DNA of 48,539 nt from Gammaproteobacteria bacterium (GTDB lineage Bacteria > Pseudomonadota > Gammaproteobacteria > JAJPIJ01). The number at the start of each line of letters is the position of its first letter. Within the stretch, counting starts at the first letter, position 1. Below, in pieces: positions 46,976 through 48,539 of the stretch. The stretch is from NCBI GenBank assembly GCA_021324815.1, contig JAJPIJ010000049.1:1-48539 (forward strand), given 5' to 3'. Made by a program: the position numbers and the translations under genes. The notes beneath the pieces were generated by a model. It did no database searches and was not told the origin of the DNA. It worked only from the letters and a program-made list of their open reading frames with translations.

Positions 46976-48375
46976 TCCCGGCCTCCCGATACGAGGAACC
47001 AAGTCGCTCCCCGCCCTCGTCCCTTCAAGTCGATCAGCCCGAGCCGCTTCAGGTGATAGAGATCGTCTCGAACTGTGGCCTCTGCCGGCGGGCTCGATAG
47101 ACTCGCCATGATCTGTCGCAGCGGGATCCGTCTCCCGCGGCCGATCGCCGCCAGGATCTCGCGCTGCCGCTCGGTGAGGTCGTGGGCGACCCGATGCGGC
47201 GCGATGTAGCCGCTCGGGAGGAAGCGCACCCAGACAGACCCGGCCTGCTCGCCGAACTCGGGCTCGGGATGGCCGGCCCGGACGCACAGCGAGACGATCT
47301 GCTGGGTGCCGCGGCCCCACTGCTCGATGAGGCCGCGGCGGTAAAAGACGCCGGCGATGAGCGGGTTGCGCGGGCGCGACTCGTGCTTGCGCTTGAGGTC
47401 CTCGGGTTTGAGGCCGAAGGGCAGCGTGCCGTCGCTCCAGATTTCCAGCCGGTCATCGTAGATCGCCACGCTCACCGCCCCACCGGCGTGGGTGTAGGTG
47501 CGGTGACAGATCGCGTTGATCACCGCCTCGCGCAGCGCCGCCACGGGGAAGAGCGGCTCGTCGATCCGCTCCAGGCGTCCCGGCTCGAACCGCCCGGCGA
47601 TGGGCAGGTGCCGGAGCATGAACGCCATCGCCTCATCCAGGAGCCGGAAGGCGTGACCGTGGAGTTGGCGGTTGTCGAGGAACGCCGACTTCTCGATGCC
47701 CCTGAACCGCGCAAGCCGGAGCTGGCACTGGGGATAGTCCTGCTCCAGCCGCGTCCCGAACAACACGACGGCCGCGTTGAGCAATCGGCCATCTCTGCGG
47801 AGCTGAAGGCGATCGAGGATGTCACCGACGTCACTGCCAGTGGATTCCGGCAGGCGGCCGGCCTCGATGCCGAGGCGCACGGTGCGAAGAATCTCTTCCC
47901 GATCGAGGTCGTCGATCTCCACGCCCGGAGCCACATCGTTCTCCCACCGGTTGCGCGCGTGCGCCCGCTCGAGCAACAGGGTCTGGTACCGCTCCTGCGG
48001 CATCACCGACGTGGCGGTGCCGACGCGTTGATACGGTCGGCCGTCGAAGGCGAACGGCCGCGCGTCGTAGGCTGGAGGCGCCTCGAGGACGATCACCTCG
48101 CCGCTCTTGCCGGCTGGCACGCGGTGGACTCGCACGGGCGCGGCCGGCTCGATACGATGGAGGAGCGCCGCGATGTCCCGCAGCGTCGTGTCGGCCACGG
48201 TCTGACCGATGACCTGACCTTCCGGCGTTACCCCGATCACCACGAAGCCGCCCGTTCCGTTGAGGAAGCCGCAGAGCGTCTCTCCAGCCCGGCGGAGCTG
48301 GGAGGTGGACTTCTTGAACTCCACGCCCTCCGACTCGCCGGCGGCCGCGAGGCGTTCCACGTCGGCCAGCTTCAT
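46972..48375 (-). CDS. AlbA_2/Schlafen-domain ATP-binding protein with winged helix (copy 2)
   Basis: Protein of 467 residues. The AlbA_2 domain (about 10-135) has ESEGVEFKKSTSQL and LNGTGGFVVIGVTPEGQVIGQ. The GHKL ATP-binding domain (about 275-390) has LREAVINAICHRTYTHAGG, DDRLEIWSDGTLPFG and GLIEQWGRGTQQIV. A C-terminal winged helix (about 400-467) has LTERQREILAAIGRGRRIPL and VRDDLYHLKRLGLIDL. It is more distant from copy 1 than recent duplicates would be. The start overlaps the upstream stop by ATGA. It is bracketed by the 102-bp direct repeats. Confidence 0.88.
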   Translation of the reverse strand: MKLADVERLAAAGESEGVEFKKSTSQLRRAGETLCGFLNGTGGFVVIGVTPEGQVIGQTVADTTLRDIAALLHRIEPAAPVRVHRVPAGKSGEVIVLEAPPAYDARPFAFDGRPYQRVGTATSVMPQERYQTLLLERAHARNRWENDVAPGVEIDDLDREEILRTVRLGIEAGRLPESTGSDVGDILDRLQLRRDGRLLNAAVVLFGTRLEQDYPQCQLRLARFRGIEKSAFLDNRQLHGHAFRLLDEAMAFMLRHLPIAGRFEPGRLERIDEPLFPVAALREAVINAICHRTYTHAGGAVSVAIYDDRLEIWSDGTLPFGLKPEDLKRKHESRPRNPLIAGVFYRRGLIEQWGRGTQQIVSLCVRAGHPEPEFGEQAGSVWVRFLPSGYIAPHRVAHDLTERQREILAAIGRGRRIPLRQIMASLSSPPAEATVRDDLYHLKRLGLIDLKGRGRGATWFLVSGGRE

Positions 48376-48539
48376 GTCGGCTCCTCCGGCTGGGGCTCGG
48401 CGGCCTGGATGCCAAACGCAACTTCCTCGCCTTGCTGCGCCCAGTCGCCCTCTTCGACGAGGTACTGGATCTGCCGGTACAGCATCTCCGGGTTGAGCCT
48501 GGAGATCGGGTCCTGGATGATGCGCAGCCGAGGGCGCTC
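48372..48539 (-). CDS. 3' end of an unknown gene, running out of the window
   Basis: The last 55 codons of a minus-strand gene that enters from the right. The readable C-terminus is RPRLRIIQDPISRLNPEML, then YRQIQYLVEEGDWAQQGEEV and a Pro/Glu-rich end. Not recognised. Its TGA overlaps the ATG of AlbA_2 copy 2. A 102-bp copy of this end occurs at 46286-46387. Confidence 0.6.
   Translation of the reverse strand, partial: ERPRLRIIQDPISRLNPEMLYRQIQYLVEEGDWAQQGEEVAFGIQAAEPQPEEPT
48421..48522. repeat. 102-bp direct repeat, copy 2
   Basis: Partner of 46286-46387, 100 of 102 bases identical and in the same orientation. This copy is inside the probably intact upstream gene and is therefore the likely parent. 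Confidence 0.9.

Noticed and set aside
46972-48375. Type I specificity or modification subunit (hsdS/hsdM) in the island
   Set aside because: I looked for hsdM and hsdS to pair with the hsdR pieces; the remaining genes have AlbA_2, PHP/ABC, DUF1156 and DUF499 features instead. The short MxWRMR frames are too small to call HsdM.

Overview
The window is a GC-rich proteobacterial chromosome segment, probably from a Gamma- or Betaproteobacterium. Supporting signs are a 14-subunit nuo operon with separate nuoC and nuoD, a DUF2818 gene after nuoN, gltX beside tRNA genes, Psd, Sco1/PCuAC and an HpnN-type hopanoid transporter. The genus cannot be fixed from sequence alone. Short palindromic interspersed repeats are scattered through the window, both between genes and inside them.

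Layout. 1-4714: tRNA-Ala and tRNA-Glu (minus strand, with a near-consensus promoter), hpnN, gltX and tRNA-Val. 4752-8525: small membrane proteins (GlpM-like, a CPBP protease and two unknowns), a DUF899 protein and a lipoprotein. 8525-13949: two paralogous Ser/Thr kinases, each carrying a C-terminal cyclic-nucleotide-binding domain, flank a CBS-pair protein and pgi. 14044-16033: sco1, pcuAC and psd, translationally coupled. 16436-31688: the complete nuoA-N operon on the minus strand, mostly joined by ATGA/GTGA overlaps, with a Yip1-domain gene between nuoL and nuoM. In nuoG, codon 39 is TAA, inside the N-terminal 2Fe-2S motif.

31775-48539 is an accessory defence island, entirely on the minus strand and directly upstream of nuoA. 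In the direction of transcription (right to left) it contains: the 3' end of an unknown gene; an AlbA_2/Schlafen-type ATP-binding protein; decayed duplicated modules; a TrlF-type PHP-ATPase; a second AlbA_2 protein; a DUF1156 adenine methylase; a four-helix-bundle gene inside a cassette bounded by 19-bp inverted repeats; a DUF499 ATPase; two fragments of one or more hsdR genes; an AAA/DUF4143 ATPase preceded by four motifs spaced exactly 23 bp; and a chimeric hsdR. The chimera joins a type I HsdR N-terminal half to the C-terminal nuclease part of another helicase-type restriction enzyme. The block from AlbA_2 to DUF499 is overlapping or closely spaced, so it probably works as one unit: methylase, ATPase, PHP-ATPase and Schlafen-like protein. 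This is the best candidate for an undescribed system here. The hsdR material is largely wreckage from recombination; no hsdM or hsdS is present in the window.
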